A stretch of 64,000 nucleotides of DNA, taken from the NCBI RefSeq assembly GCF_029633825.1, contig NZ_CP090641.1, positions 1,488,001-1,552,000 of the forward strand, in the 5' to 3' direction. A program made the translations under genes and the position numbers. A model generated the notes under the pieces. That model saw only the letters and a list, made by a program, of their open reading frames with translations. It searched no databases and was not told the DNA's origin. This DNA comes from Burkholderia contaminans. GTDB taxonomy: Bacteria > Pseudomonadota > Gammaproteobacteria > Burkholderiales > Burkholderiaceae. Each line of letters begins with the position of its first letter. Position 1 is the stretch's first letter. Below are positions 45,136 through 54,168 of this stretch, in pieces.

Positions 45136-46143
45136 ATGGACGTCACCGTAATCTGGGCCGCGATCATCGCATTGGGGCTCTTCATGTACGTCGTGCTCGA
45201 CGGCTTCGACCTCGGCATCGGCATCGTCTTCCCGTTCTTCCCGGACGAGAAGGAACGCGACCTGATGATGAACACGGTCGCGCCCGTGTGGGACGGCAAC
45301 GAGACGTGGCTCGTGCTCGGCGGCGCCGGGCTGTTCGCGGTGTTCCCGGTCGTCTATTCGACCGTGCTGTCCGCGCTGTACCTGCCGCTGATCTTCATGC
45401 TGGTGTGCCTGATCTTCCGCGGCGTGTCGTTCGAGATCCGCGCGAAGGCGCGGCGCACGAAGCAGCTGTGGGATCTCGCGTTCATCGGCGGCTCGGCCGG
45501 CGCGACGTTCTTCCAGGGGATCGCGCTCGGCGCGTTCCTGCAGGGCATCAACGTGAAGGACGGCGTGTTCGCGGGCGACGCGTTCGACTGGCTCACGCCG
45601 TTCAGCCTGCTGACCGGCCTCGGCCTGATCGTGACCTATGCGCTGCTCGGCTGCTGCTGGCTCGTCGCGAAGACGGAAGGCGACCTGCAACGGCGTCTGC
45701 ATCGTGTCGTATGGCCGCTGACGGTCGTGTTGCTCGGCTTCATCGCGGTCGTCAGCCTGTGGACGCCGCTGCAGGATCCGGCCATCGCGCAGCGCTGGTT
45801 CGATTCGGGGCTGTTCTGGCGCCTGCTGCCGGTGCCGTTCCTGGTCGCCGGCTGCGCGGTGTGGATGCGCCGCGCGGTGCGCGCCCGGCATGACATGACC
45901 CCGTTCGTGCTCGCGCTGGCGCTCGTGCTGCTCGGCTACGTCGGCCTGCTCGTCACGCTGTTCCCGTATGCGATTCCCCAGACGATGACGATCTGGGAAG
46001 CCGCGGCACCGCGTTCCAGCCAGACCTTCACGCTGGTCGGCGCAGCGGTTATCCTCCCGATCATCATCGCCTACACGACGATGGGTTACTGGGTATTCCG
46101 AGGCAAGGTGCGCCATGAAGACCAGCATTACTACCACCACTGA
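45136..46143 (+). CDS. cydB: Cytochrome bd ubiquinol oxidase subunit II
   Basis: A 335-residue membrane protein with eight to nine helices: 'VIWAAIIALGLFMYVVLDGFDLGIGIVFPFF' and 'PVWDGNETWLVLGGAGLFAVFPVVYS' are the conserved subunit II signatures. It pairs with CydA. The small DUF2474 gene overlaps its 3' end. Confidence 0.96.
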   Translation: MDVTVIWAAIIALGLFMYVVLDGFDLGIGIVFPFFPDEKERDLMMNTVAPVWDGNETWLVLGGAGLFAVFPVVYSTVLSALYLPLIFMLVCLIFRGVSFEIRAKARRTKQLWDLAFIGGSAGATFFQGIALGAFLQGINVKDGVFAGDAFDWLTPFSLLTGLGLIVTYALLGCCWLVAKTEGDLQRRLHRVVWPLTVVLLGFIAVVSLWTPLQDPAIAQRWFDSGLFWRLLPVPFLVAGCAVWMRRAVRARHDMTPFVLALALVLLGYVGLLVTLFPYAIPQTMTIWEAAAPRSSQTFTLVGAAVILPIIIAYTTMGYWVFRGKVRHEDQHYYHH

Positions 46144-46294
46144 TTCCGCCAATGGCCAGCCCGATGCGCCGAAGCCGCGCATGCGCGGCTGGATGTGGTT
46201 CGTCGTCCTGTGGGCAGGCGGCGTGATCGGCGCCGTCACGCTCGGCTATGCGTTCAAGATCTTCATGAACCTGACGCTGTTTGCGGTGAAGTAG
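46115..46294 (+). CDS. DUF2474 small membrane subunit of cytochrome bd (CydX-like)
   Basis: A 59-residue protein with one membrane helix (WMWFVVLWAGGVIGAVTLGY). It overlaps the last 29 bases of cydB in another frame. DUF2474 proteins are regularly the third gene of Cio-type operons and are the likely counterpart of CydX, which stabilises the oxidase. The Arg-Gly-Trp just before the helix (PRMRGW) is characteristic. Confidence 0.85.
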   Translation: MKTSITTTTDSANGQPDAPKPRMRGWMWFVVLWAGGVIGAVTLGYAFKIFMNLTLFAVK

Positions 46295-46300
46295 GCGAAG

Positions 46301-46337
46301 CGGCTGCCGGGTCGAGCGACGATCCGGCAGCCGTTTT
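46301..46337 (+). terminator. Rho-independent terminator of the cytochrome bd operon
   Basis: CGGCTGCCGG (46301-46310) pairs perfectly with CCGGCAGCCG (46324-46333) across a 13-nt loop, followed by TTTT. It lies 6 bases after the DUF2474 stop. Confidence 0.85.
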
Positions 46338-46470
46338 CTCGTCGACGGCTGCAGCGTCGCCCCGATGCAGTGGGCGGCGCGCCGGCATCCGCGCCCATTC
46401 TCCGGGCGGCCGCGCGCACGCCGTTCCCCGCCCCTCCCTTGCGCCCCCGGCGCCGGCACCTGCGTGCCGA

Positions 46471-47151
46471 TCACCGCTCGCACGACGTCGTGCACATCGC
46501 CTTGTCCATCGCGCCGAAGAAGGTCTGGTAGTAATCGGGCTCGACGATGGTTTTCATCCGCGAGTCGCCGTTGCTGTCCCATACCGTGCGGTCGAATCGC
46601 GCACGCACGATCGCGTCGCGCGCCGCCGTCACGCGAACCGTGACGACGGCGGCTATCCGCTCGTGATCCGGCTTCGCAGGCAAGCCGCCGATGCGCGCCT
46701 TCAGCGCGCCGCGCAGCAGTTGCCGCCACTTCGGAATCAGCGTATCGCTGCGCCCGCCCTCGATCAGCCCCGAATCGCGATCGACCGTCACCGGCGCATA
46801 ACCCTGTGCGCGCAGCACGCCGGCCACCGCGTCGAGTACGCGCCCCTGCGTCGCCCCCGCATAGCGGCGGTCGGTCATCATGCGCAGCGTCTGCTGCTCG
46901 CTCTCGGACAGGTCGACTTCGGTCTGGCTGGAACTGTAGCGCACCAGCGATCCGCCGCTGCCGATCTGGCGTTCGTTGTCCGGCTTCGACGCACATCCGG
47001 CCAGTACCGCGAGCAGCCCGGCACAGGCGAGCGCCAGCGCGCCGCGGCCGTGCACCGGCGGCACCGCTGCCTCGCGACGCATCGCGCGCCGGGCGCGAAG
47101 TCGGCGGCGAATTCCGGTTGATCGGCAATCGGGTGGCGCTATGATCGTCAT
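46471..47151 (-). CDS. Lipoprotein of unknown function
   Basis: A 226-residue protein with lipobox LAGC (Cys53) after a long, Arg-rich N-region. The mature part is mixed and ends with two cysteines (MCTTSCER). A good AGGAG site fixes the long start at 47151, although a start at 47082 would give a more normal signal length. I do not recognise the family with confidence. It is divergent from a LysR gene. Confidence 0.7.
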   Translation of the reverse strand: MTIIAPPDCRSTGIRRRLRARRAMRREAAVPPVHGRGALALACAGLLAVLAGCASKPDNERQIGSGGSLVRYSSSQTEVDLSESEQQTLRMMTDRRYAGATQGRVLDAVAGVLRAQGYAPVTVDRDSGLIEGGRSDTLIPKWRQLLRGALKARIGGLPAKPDHERIAAVVTVRVTAARDAIVRARFDRTVWDSNGDSRMKTIVEPDYYQTFFGAMDKAMCTTSCER

Positions 47152-47249
47152 CGCGGTTTTCTCCTGTCGGCGCCATCATAGGGACGCGCCCCGACCGCCA
47201 CAAACGACATTTTTTGACCCACTGTGTAGCTTTTCTTCGCGATCTCACG

Positions 47250-48155
47250 ATGCGCCGATTGCCGCCCCTGAACGCGCTGCGCAGCTTCGAAGCTGCCGGC
47301 CGCCTGCAGAGCCTCACCCTCGCCGCCGACGAGCTGAACGTGACCCAGAGCGCGGTCGCGCAGCAGATCCGCGTGCTCGAATCGTTCTTCGGACAGAAGC
47401 TGTTCGAGCGCGACGGACGCTCGTTGCGGCTCACGCCGCGCGCGCGGCATTACCTCGTCGACGTCGCGAGCTGCCTCGGCCGGCTCGCACAGGCGACGGG
47501 GCAGATGTTCGAACCCGGCGGCGGCCATCCGGTGCGGATCAACACGTCCGTCTCGTTCGCGCACGGATGGTTGCTGACGCAACTGGCTGCGTTCCAGGCC
47601 GAACATCCGGACATCGACGTGCAACTCGTCACGACGCCCGACAACGAGCGCGACCAGTTCGACGAAACCTGCGACATCGTGGTTCGTCGCTACACGCCGG
47701 AGTTGCGCCGCAAGGGGTTCGTGTCGCGGCCGCTGCTCGCGACCGTCGCGGTGCCGGTGTGCGCGCCCGGCCACCCGGTGCTCGATCAGGTGCGCACGCC
47801 GGCCGACCTGCGCAATGCGCCGCTGCTGCATTACGCGGGATTGCCGCAGGCATGGCAATACTGGTTCCACCAGGCGGGCTCGGTCGTCACCGAGACGCTG
47901 CGCGGGCCGTTCTATCGCGAGTTCTTCCTGATGACCAAGGCCGCCGCGAGCGGGCTTGGCGTATGCCTCGCGCCGCGTGCAGTGGTGCGCGACGACATCG
48001 AGCAAGGGCGGCTCGTCGCGCTGTTTCCGGAAATCCACCTGGAAGCGCCGCCGTTTCATTGCCTGTATCGCGACGACGACGATCCGTCGCTGCGCACGTT
48101 CGTCGACTGGCTGTTCGCGCGGGCGGAGGAACTGGAAGGGGCGCCGCCGGGATAG
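47250..48155 (+). CDS. LysR family regulator, GcvA-like
   Basis: A 301-residue LysR protein: 'MRRLPPLNALRSFEAAGRLQSLTLAADELNVTQSAVAQQIRVLESFFGQKLF' is the GcvA-type N-terminus, with 'KAAASGLGVCLAPRAVV' in the effector domain. Targets are not evident; the divergent lipoprotein gene is one candidate. Confidence 0.9.
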   Translation: MRRLPPLNALRSFEAAGRLQSLTLAADELNVTQSAVAQQIRVLESFFGQKLFERDGRSLRLTPRARHYLVDVASCLGRLAQATGQMFEPGGGHPVRINTSVSFAHGWLLTQLAAFQAEHPDIDVQLVTTPDNERDQFDETCDIVVRRYTPELRRKGFVSRPLLATVAVPVCAPGHPVLDQVRTPADLRNAPLLHYAGLPQAWQYWFHQAGSVVTETLRGPFYREFFLMTKAAASGLGVCLAPRAVVRDDIEQGRLVALFPEIHLEAPPFHCLYRDDDDPSLRTFVDWLFARAEELEGAPPG

Positions 48156-48314
48156 CCGGCGCGGGGTAGGAGGTGGAAACCGATGAAGCAGCCGAATACG
48201 GCTCCGCCGTCACGGCCGGCTACCCATCACAACTTATGTCGATTTCTGCCGAAACAAGAATCCTTGCCGTTACTTCAGGCAGTGCTGAAAGCGCTCGGAT
48301 TCCCCTTCAGCGAC

Positions 48315-48509
48315 CTATCGCCGCTCGCGCAGCGCCGCCTCGATCTTCCGGTCGGTCTTGTACTGGCTCAGCGCATACACCGACCAGATTGCGGCCGGCA
48401 GCCAGCCGATGATCGTGATTTGCAGGATCAGGCAGATGATCCCGGCGATCGGGCGGCCGATCGTGAAGAACTGGAACCACGGCAACAGCAGGGCAAGCAG
48501 AAGGCGCAT
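48315..48509 (-). CDS. Pmp3/YqaE family small membrane protein
   Basis: A 64-residue protein with two hydrophobic segments: 'MRLLLALLLPWFQFFTIGRP' then 'IAGIICLILQITIIGWLPAAIWSVYAL', ending with a charged tail. The YqaE/Pmp3 family is implicated in membrane potential and salt tolerance. Position and length fit. Confidence 0.82.
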   Translation of the reverse strand: MRLLLALLLPWFQFFTIGRPIAGIICLILQITIIGWLPAAIWSVYALSQYKTDRKIEAALRERR

Positions 48510-48631
48510 CCGGAATCCTCTCGAGGTGTCATTGAACGTTCATGCACCGCCAATATGGCGAGTTGCCCGCACCATTTCAAGTCCGCCGCAGACGAACACC
48601 GGACGCGCAGCCGGCACCTCCTGCCGCCGGC

Positions 48632-49165
48632 CTACGCCGAATCGGCCAGCCACCGCGCGACCCGCGCAACGAGCGGATCCGCCTCGTCGAAGCATTCGGC
48701 GCCCGCCACGCGCGGCGCGTCGCAAATCGCGAACACCGGCTTGCCCCACTGCAACCCGAGCGCGATCTCGGACAGCGTGCCGAGCCCGCCGCCGACCGCG
48801 ATCAGGCACAGCGACGCACGCGCGACCAGCGCGTTGCGCGTGATGCCGAGCCCGGTCGGCAGCGCGACGCTCAGGTAGGGATTCGCGAGCGTCGCATCGT
48901 CTTCCGGCAGCAGCCCGATCGCGCACCCGCCGGCCGCATGCACGCCGCGCGCGGCCGCCTCCATCACGCCCTGCTTGCCGCCGCCGACGATGGCGACACC
49001 CGCCGCCGCGAGCGCATGCGCGATCCGCTGCGCGACCCGCATCTGTTCGTCGGTCGCCTCGCGCGGACCGATCACGCCGACCGGCATGCGATGCCGCCGC
49101 GTGCCGCGCTGCCGCTGCGCGAGTTGCGCCAGCGCGTCGCACGCCGCGTCCGACCACTCATCCAT
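48632..49165 (-). CDS. LOG-family (TIGR00725-like) nucleotide-binding protein
   Basis: A 177-residue protein. 'GVAIVGGGKQGVMEAAARGVHAAGG' carries the GGGxxGxMEAxxxGA motif of the LOG/TIGR00725 family, and 'VGGGLGTLSEIALGLQWGKPVFAI' the catalytic GGGxGTxxE. Related LOG proteins release cytokinins from nucleotide 5'-monophosphates. An in-frame TTG at 49201 would extend it into the ABC permease gene; the ATG at 49165 is preferred. It overlaps the permease stop by 8 bases, so it may be read through from the ABC operon. Confidence 0.8.
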   Translation of the reverse strand: MDEWSDAACDALAQLAQRQRGTRRHRMPVGVIGPREATDEQMRVAQRIAHALAAAGVAIVGGGKQGVMEAAARGVHAAGGCAIGLLPEDDATLANPYLSVALPTGLGITRNALVARASLCLIAVGGGLGTLSEIALGLQWGKPVFAICDAPRVAGAECFDEADPLVARVARWLADSA

Positions 49166-49991
49166 GACGTCGTTGCCGTACAAGGCCTTCCCCCAATGCA
49201 AGAACGCAGGTGCAGATCGCCGTCAGCACGATCGACAGCACCGCCGCCTGCGAGAAATCGGTTTGCCCGTCCGACAGCTTCAGATACATCAGCAGCGGCA
49301 GGATGTTGATCTGCGTGCCGGCCAGCGCGAGCGCCGTGCCGTAGGTCCCGAGCGCGATCGCCGTGACGAGGCACCACGCGGACGCGACCGACGGCCATAG
49401 TTCGCGCCACGCGACGTCGAGCCACGCACGCCACGGCCGCGCGCCGAGCGTCAGTGCCGCCTCGAGCGGCCGCCGGTCGAGATTCGCGAGCGCCGGGTAG
49501 ATCATCAGCGCGACCCGCGGGATCAGGTAATACGCATACGCGACCGCCAGCCCCGGCATCGTGTAGATCGCGCCGCCGAGCACGGTCGGGTCGGCGCCCA
49601 GCGATGCCGCGAGCGTGGTGACGAAGCCGGCGCGGCCGAACGCGAGGATGAAGCCGTACGCGATCACCAGCCCGGAGAACGCGAGCGGCACGCCGAGCAG
49701 CGCGAGCGTCCAGTGGCGGCGGGCGGGCGACTGCCCCGCCAGCGCGAATGCGACCGGCACGCCGATGCCGACCGACAGCGTGCCGGCGGCCACCGCCAGC
49801 GCCAGCGAATGTGCGACCGCATCGGCGACGAGCGGGTCGCGCAGCACCGCACCGAACGCACGGCCGCCATCCGTGAACGCCGAGCCGACGAGCGCGGCGA
49901 GCGGCAGCGCGAAGCACACCGCCAGCAATACCGCCGCCGGCACCGCGCCGAAGCGGCGCAGCGCACCGCGTTCCGCCAGGGAGGTCTGCAT
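49158..49991 (-). CDS. ABC importer permease (second)
   Basis: A 277-residue inner-membrane permease with about six helices, including the EAA loop ('LEAALTLGARPWRAWLDVAWRELWPS'), the contact point for the ATPase. MQTSLAERGALRRF is the start; the upstream Arg/Ser-rich frame is not protein. It follows the binding-protein gene by 10 bases and forms one operon with the ATPase and first permease. Substrate undetermined. Confidence 0.88.
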   Translation of the reverse strand: MQTSLAERGALRRFGAVPAAVLLAVCFALPLAALVGSAFTDGGRAFGAVLRDPLVADAVAHSLALAVAAGTLSVGIGVPVAFALAGQSPARRHWTLALLGVPLAFSGLVIAYGFILAFGRAGFVTTLAASLGADPTVLGGAIYTMPGLAVAYAYYLIPRVALMIYPALANLDRRPLEAALTLGARPWRAWLDVAWRELWPSVASAWCLVTAIALGTYGTALALAGTQINILPLLMYLKLSDGQTDFSQAAVLSIVLTAICTCVLALGEGLVRQRRHG

Positions 49992-50001
49992 CGTGTGCCC
50001 T

Positions 50002-51090
50002 CTACTGGCCGAGCGTCGCCTGCGACCAGAGCTGGTCGACCTCGGCCTTGCGCGCGGCCGCCTTCGCCACGTCGAGCGGACGCACCTGCGGCGCCTTCGG
50101 CAGCTTCGCCGCGACATCCGGCGCGACCGGCGTGCCGGGCACGGCCGGCCGCACGAAGCCCTGCGCGAACAGCGCCTGCCCGACGTCGCTCATCACCAGG
50201 TTGAGCCAGAGCTGCGCGGCGGACGGGTTCGGGCCATTCTTCACGAGGCTCATCGCGTACGGCGCCGATACGCTGCCGTCCTGCGGAATCACGACGTCGG
50301 CCGCGTCACCCATGCCGTCGACGTACTTCGCCTTCAGGCCGTCGTTCTCGTAGCCGATCAGGATCGGAATCTCGCCCTTCACGAACTTCGCATAAGGCGT
50401 CGTGCCTTCGACGCGCAGCACGTTGCCCGCGCGCTTCAGCTTGCCGAAGAATTCCGTACCGGGCTTCGGGTTCTCGACGCTGCCGCCGTTCGCATATGCT
50501 GCCGCGAACACGGCGACCTGCCCCTGCCCGGTCGAACGCGGGTCGAGATAGACGACCGCGTTGCGATACTCCGGCTTCAGCAGGTCGGACCAGCGCTGCG
50601 GCACGTTCTTCACGAGCTTGCGGTTGACGAGGAACGCGATGTTCAGCGAGTGCACCGCGAACCAGCGGCCGTCCGTCGAGCGAAACACGTCCGGCAGCTT
50701 GTCGAAGTTGACCGGCTTGAACGGCGCGACGACATCCTTGCTTTCGGCGTCGAGCGCCGACGCGGCGAAGTAGTACGCGGTATCGGCCTGCGGACGGCGG
50801 CGCGACTTGTCGAGCGACACCACGGTCGCGGCCGAGCCGATGTCGTTGTAGGTGATCTCGACCTTCGGATAGCGCTTGCGGAACTCGGCGAACAGCGCCT
50901 TCCAGTTGGCCCATTCGGGGCCCGTGTCGAACGACACGACGAGCCCTTCGTCGGCGGCCTTCGCATACAGCGCGTCCTCGCCCGGATACAGCGGCGCGGC
51001 GTGCGCGGGCGCGACGGCCAGCGCCGCGAACGCGCAGAGCGCCAGCACGCCGGCGCGTAGGGTTTTCACAAGAGGGTGGCCTGCAGGCAT
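50002..51090 (-). CDS. ABC importer periplasmic binding protein (Fe3+/polyamine/phosphonate-type)
   Basis: A 362-residue binding protein. The signal peptide is about residues 1-32 (ALAVAPAHA), and two lobes of the FbpA/AEP-type fold follow: 'EGLVVSFDTGPEWANWKALFAEF', then 'YLDPRSTGQGQVAVFAAAYA' and 'ILIGYENDGLKAKYVDGMG'. The start has GGAGA 7 bases upstream. It is the third gene of the four-gene ABC operon. The ligand could be iron, an aminophosphonate or another small anion; neighbours do not decide it. Confidence 0.86.
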   Translation of the reverse strand: MPAGHPLVKTLRAGVLALCAFAALAVAPAHAAPLYPGEDALYAKAADEGLVVSFDTGPEWANWKALFAEFRKRYPKVEITYNDIGSAATVVSLDKSRRRPQADTAYYFAASALDAESKDVVAPFKPVNFDKLPDVFRSTDGRWFAVHSLNIAFLVNRKLVKNVPQRWSDLLKPEYRNAVVYLDPRSTGQGQVAVFAAAYANGGSVENPKPGTEFFGKLKRAGNVLRVEGTTPYAKFVKGEIPILIGYENDGLKAKYVDGMGDAADVVIPQDGSVSAPYAMSLVKNGPNPSAAQLWLNLVMSDVGQALFAQGFVRPAVPGTPVAPDVAAKLPKAPQVRPLDVAKAAARKAEVDQLWSQATLGQ

Positions 51091-51116
51091 CGAGATTCTC
51101 CGTTGAATGAAAGGGG

Positions 51117-52160
51117 TCATTGCGCCTCCGGCGCGGCCGGCAGCACGAGCAGATGGCGCGGGTCGATCGCGATCCGCCGGGAGGCCGGCACGCGGCCTTC
51201 GCACAGCAACGGGTCGGCCGAGCCGGTGGGAATGAAGTCGTAGCGCTGCGTCGCGCCGAAGTAGCGCACGTCGCCCGGCGCGCCGTCGATGCGGTTCACG
51301 CCGTGCGCCGGCGGATCGGCCTCCACGTGCTCCGGCCGCACCAGCACCTCGACCTCGGCGCCCGGCCGGTGCCCGCCGGTCTCGACGCGCAGCGTCGCGA
51401 ACCGCACGTCGACCGTATCGTGCGCGGTCACGCGGCCGCGCAGCAGCGTCGAATGCCCGACGAAGCGCGCGACCTGCGCGGACACGGGCCGCTCGTACAG
51501 GTCGCGCGGCGTGCCCACCTGCAGCACCCGCCCGCCGTCGACGATCGCGACGCGGTCGGCCATGCTCAGCGCCTCGTCCTGGTCGTGCGTGACGAGCAGC
51601 GTCGTCGCGCCGCACGCACGCTGCAGCGCGCGAATCTCGTCGCGCAGCTGATGGCGGATGCCGGCATCGAGCGCCGCCAGCGGCTCGTCGAGCAGCAGCA
51701 GCTTCGGTTCGATCACGAGCGCACGCGCGAGCGCGACACGCTGCTGCTGCCCGCCGGACAGCATCGCGATGCCGCGTTCTGCATGCGCCGCGAGGCCGAC
51801 CCGCTCGAGCATGTCACGCGCGCGACGCCGCCGAACCTCGGCCGCGACGCCGCGCATTTTCAGCCCGTACGCGACGTTGTCGGCCACCGACAGGTTCGGG
51901 AACAGCGCGTAATGCTGGAACACCATGCTGACCTCGCGCCGCCACACCGGCACGCCGGCCATGTCGGCGCCGCCGATCGCGATGCGGCCGCTGCCGCCGT
52001 CGAGCAGGCCGGCCGCGAGCCGCAGCAGCGTGGACTTGCCGGAGCCGCTGCGCCCCATCACCGCGAGCAGCTCGCCTTGCGCGGCGGACAGCGTGACGTC
52101 GTCGACGCCGTGCCGCGCGCCGGGATACTGGAAACTGACGTGTTCGAACTCGAGACTCAT
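51117..52160 (-). CDS. ABC importer ATP-binding protein
   Basis: A 347-residue ATPase with Walker A (GRSGSGKSTLL), signature LSGGQQQRVALARAL, Walker B (LLLLDEPLAALD) and switch His (LVTHDQDEAL). The C-terminal TOBE domain (about 260-340) is typical of Fe3+, spermidine or 2-aminoethylphosphonate-type importers. It energises the two permeases that flank it in the operon (52168-53037 and 49158-49991). Confidence 0.92.
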   Translation of the reverse strand: MSLEFEHVSFQYPGARHGVDDVTLSAAQGELLAVMGRSGSGKSTLLRLAAGLLDGGSGRIAIGGADMAGVPVWRREVSMVFQHYALFPNLSVADNVAYGLKMRGVAAEVRRRRARDMLERVGLAAHAERGIAMLSGGQQQRVALARALVIEPKLLLLDEPLAALDAGIRHQLRDEIRALQRACGATTLLVTHDQDEALSMADRVAIVDGGRVLQVGTPRDLYERPVSAQVARFVGHSTLLRGRVTAHDTVDVRFATLRVETGGHRPGAEVEVLVRPEHVEADPPAHGVNRIDGAPGDVRYFGATQRYDFIPTGSADPLLCEGRVPASRRIAIDPRHLLVLPAAPEAQ

Positions 52161-52167
52161 GACGGAC

Positions 52168-53037
52168 TCACTTCATACGTTGCACGGTGCCGACCGATAC
52201 GAGCGTCGCGAGCACGGCGAGGACGAGCAGCACGACGGTCGCCGCGCACGCCATCCCCGACGCGCCGTAGAACGCCTGCAGCAGCACGATCGGATAGTTG
52301 CGGTAGCGAAAGCCCGCGATCAGGTTCGATATCTGGAATTCGCCGATCGACAGCGCGGCCACCATCACGAGCCCCGAAAACAGGCTGTGCCGCAGGTTCG
52401 GCAGCACGATCGTGACGAACTGGCGCAGCGGCGTCGCACCGAGCGTCGCCGCACAGGCCTCGAGGCGCGCGAGCCCGAGGTGCCGCAGATCGCTGAGCAG
52501 CGTCTGCAGCAGGTACGGCAGCGTCAGCACCGCGTGGGCCGCGATCATCAGCGGCAGCGTGCCGAGCCACGGCAGCGTGTCGCCGCTGAAGATCGCGATA
52601 TAGCCGAAGCCGAGCGTCAGCGCGGGCACGGCCACCGGCATCAGCATCACGAGGCGGGTCGCCATGCCGCGCCCGGCCTGCGCACGGTGATGCAGCGCAT
52701 ACGCGAGCGGCAGGCCGACCGCGGCGTTCAGCGCACAGCACGCCAGCGCCACCGTCAGGCTCACGCCGAATGCGCGGGTGAAGCTGCGATTTCCGGCGAG
52801 ATCGGCGAACCAGTGCCAGGTGAAGCCGGTCGGCAGCAGCGTGTTCGTCCACGACTGGCCCACTGAGCCGATCAGCAGCAGCGCGATCGGCAGCAACAGG
52901 TAGAGCCCGAACACCGCGACGAGCGCGTGCAGCAAGAGGCGTCCGGCACGCGGACGCACCGGCCTGTTACGCGGAATCGGAACACCATCGGCCAGGGCCG
53001 GGGCGGTAGACGCAGGCATGAAAACACTCGCGGACAA
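52168..53037 (-). CDS. ABC importer permease (first)
   Basis: A 289-residue permease with about six helices and the EAA-like loop 'LEACAATLGATPLRQFVTIVLPNLRHS'. 'LLPTGFTWHWFADLAGNRSFTRAFGVSL' is reminiscent of 2-aminoethylphosphonate-type permeases, but this is only a resemblance. The ATG at 53037 or at 53019 may be used. It is the first gene of the operon and is divergent from the LysR gene at 53181. Confidence 0.87.
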   Translation of the reverse strand: MSASVFMPASTAPALADGVPIPRNRPVRPRAGRLLLHALVAVFGLYLLLPIALLLIGSVGQSWTNTLLPTGFTWHWFADLAGNRSFTRAFGVSLTVALACCALNAAVGLPLAYALHHRAQAGRGMATRLVMLMPVAVPALTLGFGYIAIFSGDTLPWLGTLPLMIAAHAVLTLPYLLQTLLSDLRHLGLARLEACAATLGATPLRQFVTIVLPNLRHSLFSGLVMVAALSIGEFQISNLIAGFRYRNYPIVLLQAFYGASGMACAATVVLLVLAVLATLVSVGTVQRMK

Positions 53038-53180
53038 GAGACGAAGACACCGCGCAACGTCCGCCGGGCGGGGCTGTCGCGCGTTTTCTGGATGGCCGCA
53101 GTGTGCGGAGTCGACATGGCATCGTCATGAAAAAAACGTACAAAGCCCGCATCGATCTGTGCGCCGAAGGAATAGTCGCG

Positions 53181-54077
53181 ATGAAGCACCTGTATCCGAA
53201 CGTCTCGGAACTGCACGCATTCACCTGTTCTGCGAAGACCCTGAACTTCTCCTACGCGGCCCGCGAACTGAGCCTGACGCCCAGTGCGGTCAGCCGGCAG
53301 ATCGCGAATCTCGAGGCGCTGTTCGGCGTGAAGCTGTTCGTGCGCGAGGGGCGCAGCCTCGTGCTCACGCGTGCCGGGCAGGTGTACTACGCACGTGTTG
53401 CCGGCCCGTTGCGCGAGATCGGCAACGCGTCGATCGAACTGCTGAGCGCGCGCGAGAACGACGACCTGCTGACGATCGCCAGCGTGCCGACGTTCACGAC
53501 CAAGTGGCTCGTCCCGCGGCTCTCGCGCTTCCTGGCCGTCGCCCCGAGCGTCACGCTGAGCTTTCGCCGCCATCTCGCGCACGGCGACATCTTCCCGTTC
53601 GGGCTCGACGCGGCGATCCGCTACGGCGACGGCGCCTGGGAAGGGGTGCGAAGCGATTACCTGGACGGGCGAACCTTCGTGCCGGTCTGTACGCGTGAAT
53701 TCGGCGAGCGGCACGCATTGCGCACGCCCGCCGACGCCGTCACGGCGCCGCGCCTCGTGCACGAGCAGGCGGAAATCGCGTGGTCTGCGTGGGCGGAACG
53801 CCATCGCGCGACGCAGATGAACGCCCTCGCCGGGCCGCGCTTCGAACAGTATTCGGTGCTGATCCAGGCCGCGCAGGCGGGACTCGGGCTCGCGCTCGTG
53901 CCGCGTTTCCTGATCGCGGACAATCTCGCGGCCGGCACGCTCGTCGAACCGTTCGATGCACCCGTCGAAGTCGACGCGCAGGGGCACTACCTGTGCTATG
54001 CGCCGGAACGCCTCGAGACGAGCGAAGCGTTGCGGCACTTCAGGGAATGGATGCTGGACGAATGCGCGCCGGCGTAA
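53181..54077 (+). CDS. LysR family transcriptional regulator, GcvA-like
   Basis: A 298-residue LysR protein. 'MKHLYPNVSELHAFTCSAKTLNFSYAARELSLTPSAVSRQIANLEALFGVKLF' holds the helix-turn-helix; 'QAAQAGLGLALVPRFLI' lies in the effector domain. AAGGA precedes the ATG. It is divergent from the ABC importer operon, which it probably controls, and convergent with the phosphodiesterase gene. Confidence 0.9.
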   Translation: MKHLYPNVSELHAFTCSAKTLNFSYAARELSLTPSAVSRQIANLEALFGVKLFVREGRSLVLTRAGQVYYARVAGPLREIGNASIELLSARENDDLLTIASVPTFTTKWLVPRLSRFLAVAPSVTLSFRRHLAHGDIFPFGLDAAIRYGDGAWEGVRSDYLDGRTFVPVCTREFGERHALRTPADAVTAPRLVHEQAEIAWSAWAERHRATQMNALAGPRFEQYSVLIQAAQAGLGLALVPRFLIADNLAAGTLVEPFDAPVEVDAQGHYLCYAPERLETSEALRHFREWMLDECAPA

Positions 54078-54092
54078 GCCGGCGCGCATTCG
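54059..54092. terminator. Very stable hairpin with the LysR stop codon in its loop
   Basis: CGAATGCGCGCCGGC (54059-54073), a GTAA loop and GCCGGCGCGCATTCG (54078-54092): a perfect 15-bp stem whose loop contains the TAA stop of the LysR gene. There is no U-tract. It lies between convergent genes and is likely to block read-through or protect the mRNA end. Confidence 0.6.
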
Positions 54093-54168
54093 TCATACGG
54101 CAGGACGCGCTGGGCCGCGCGCCCCGCCGCACCGGACGCCACCGGGCAGCGGCGTCCGGCTGTCGCCG

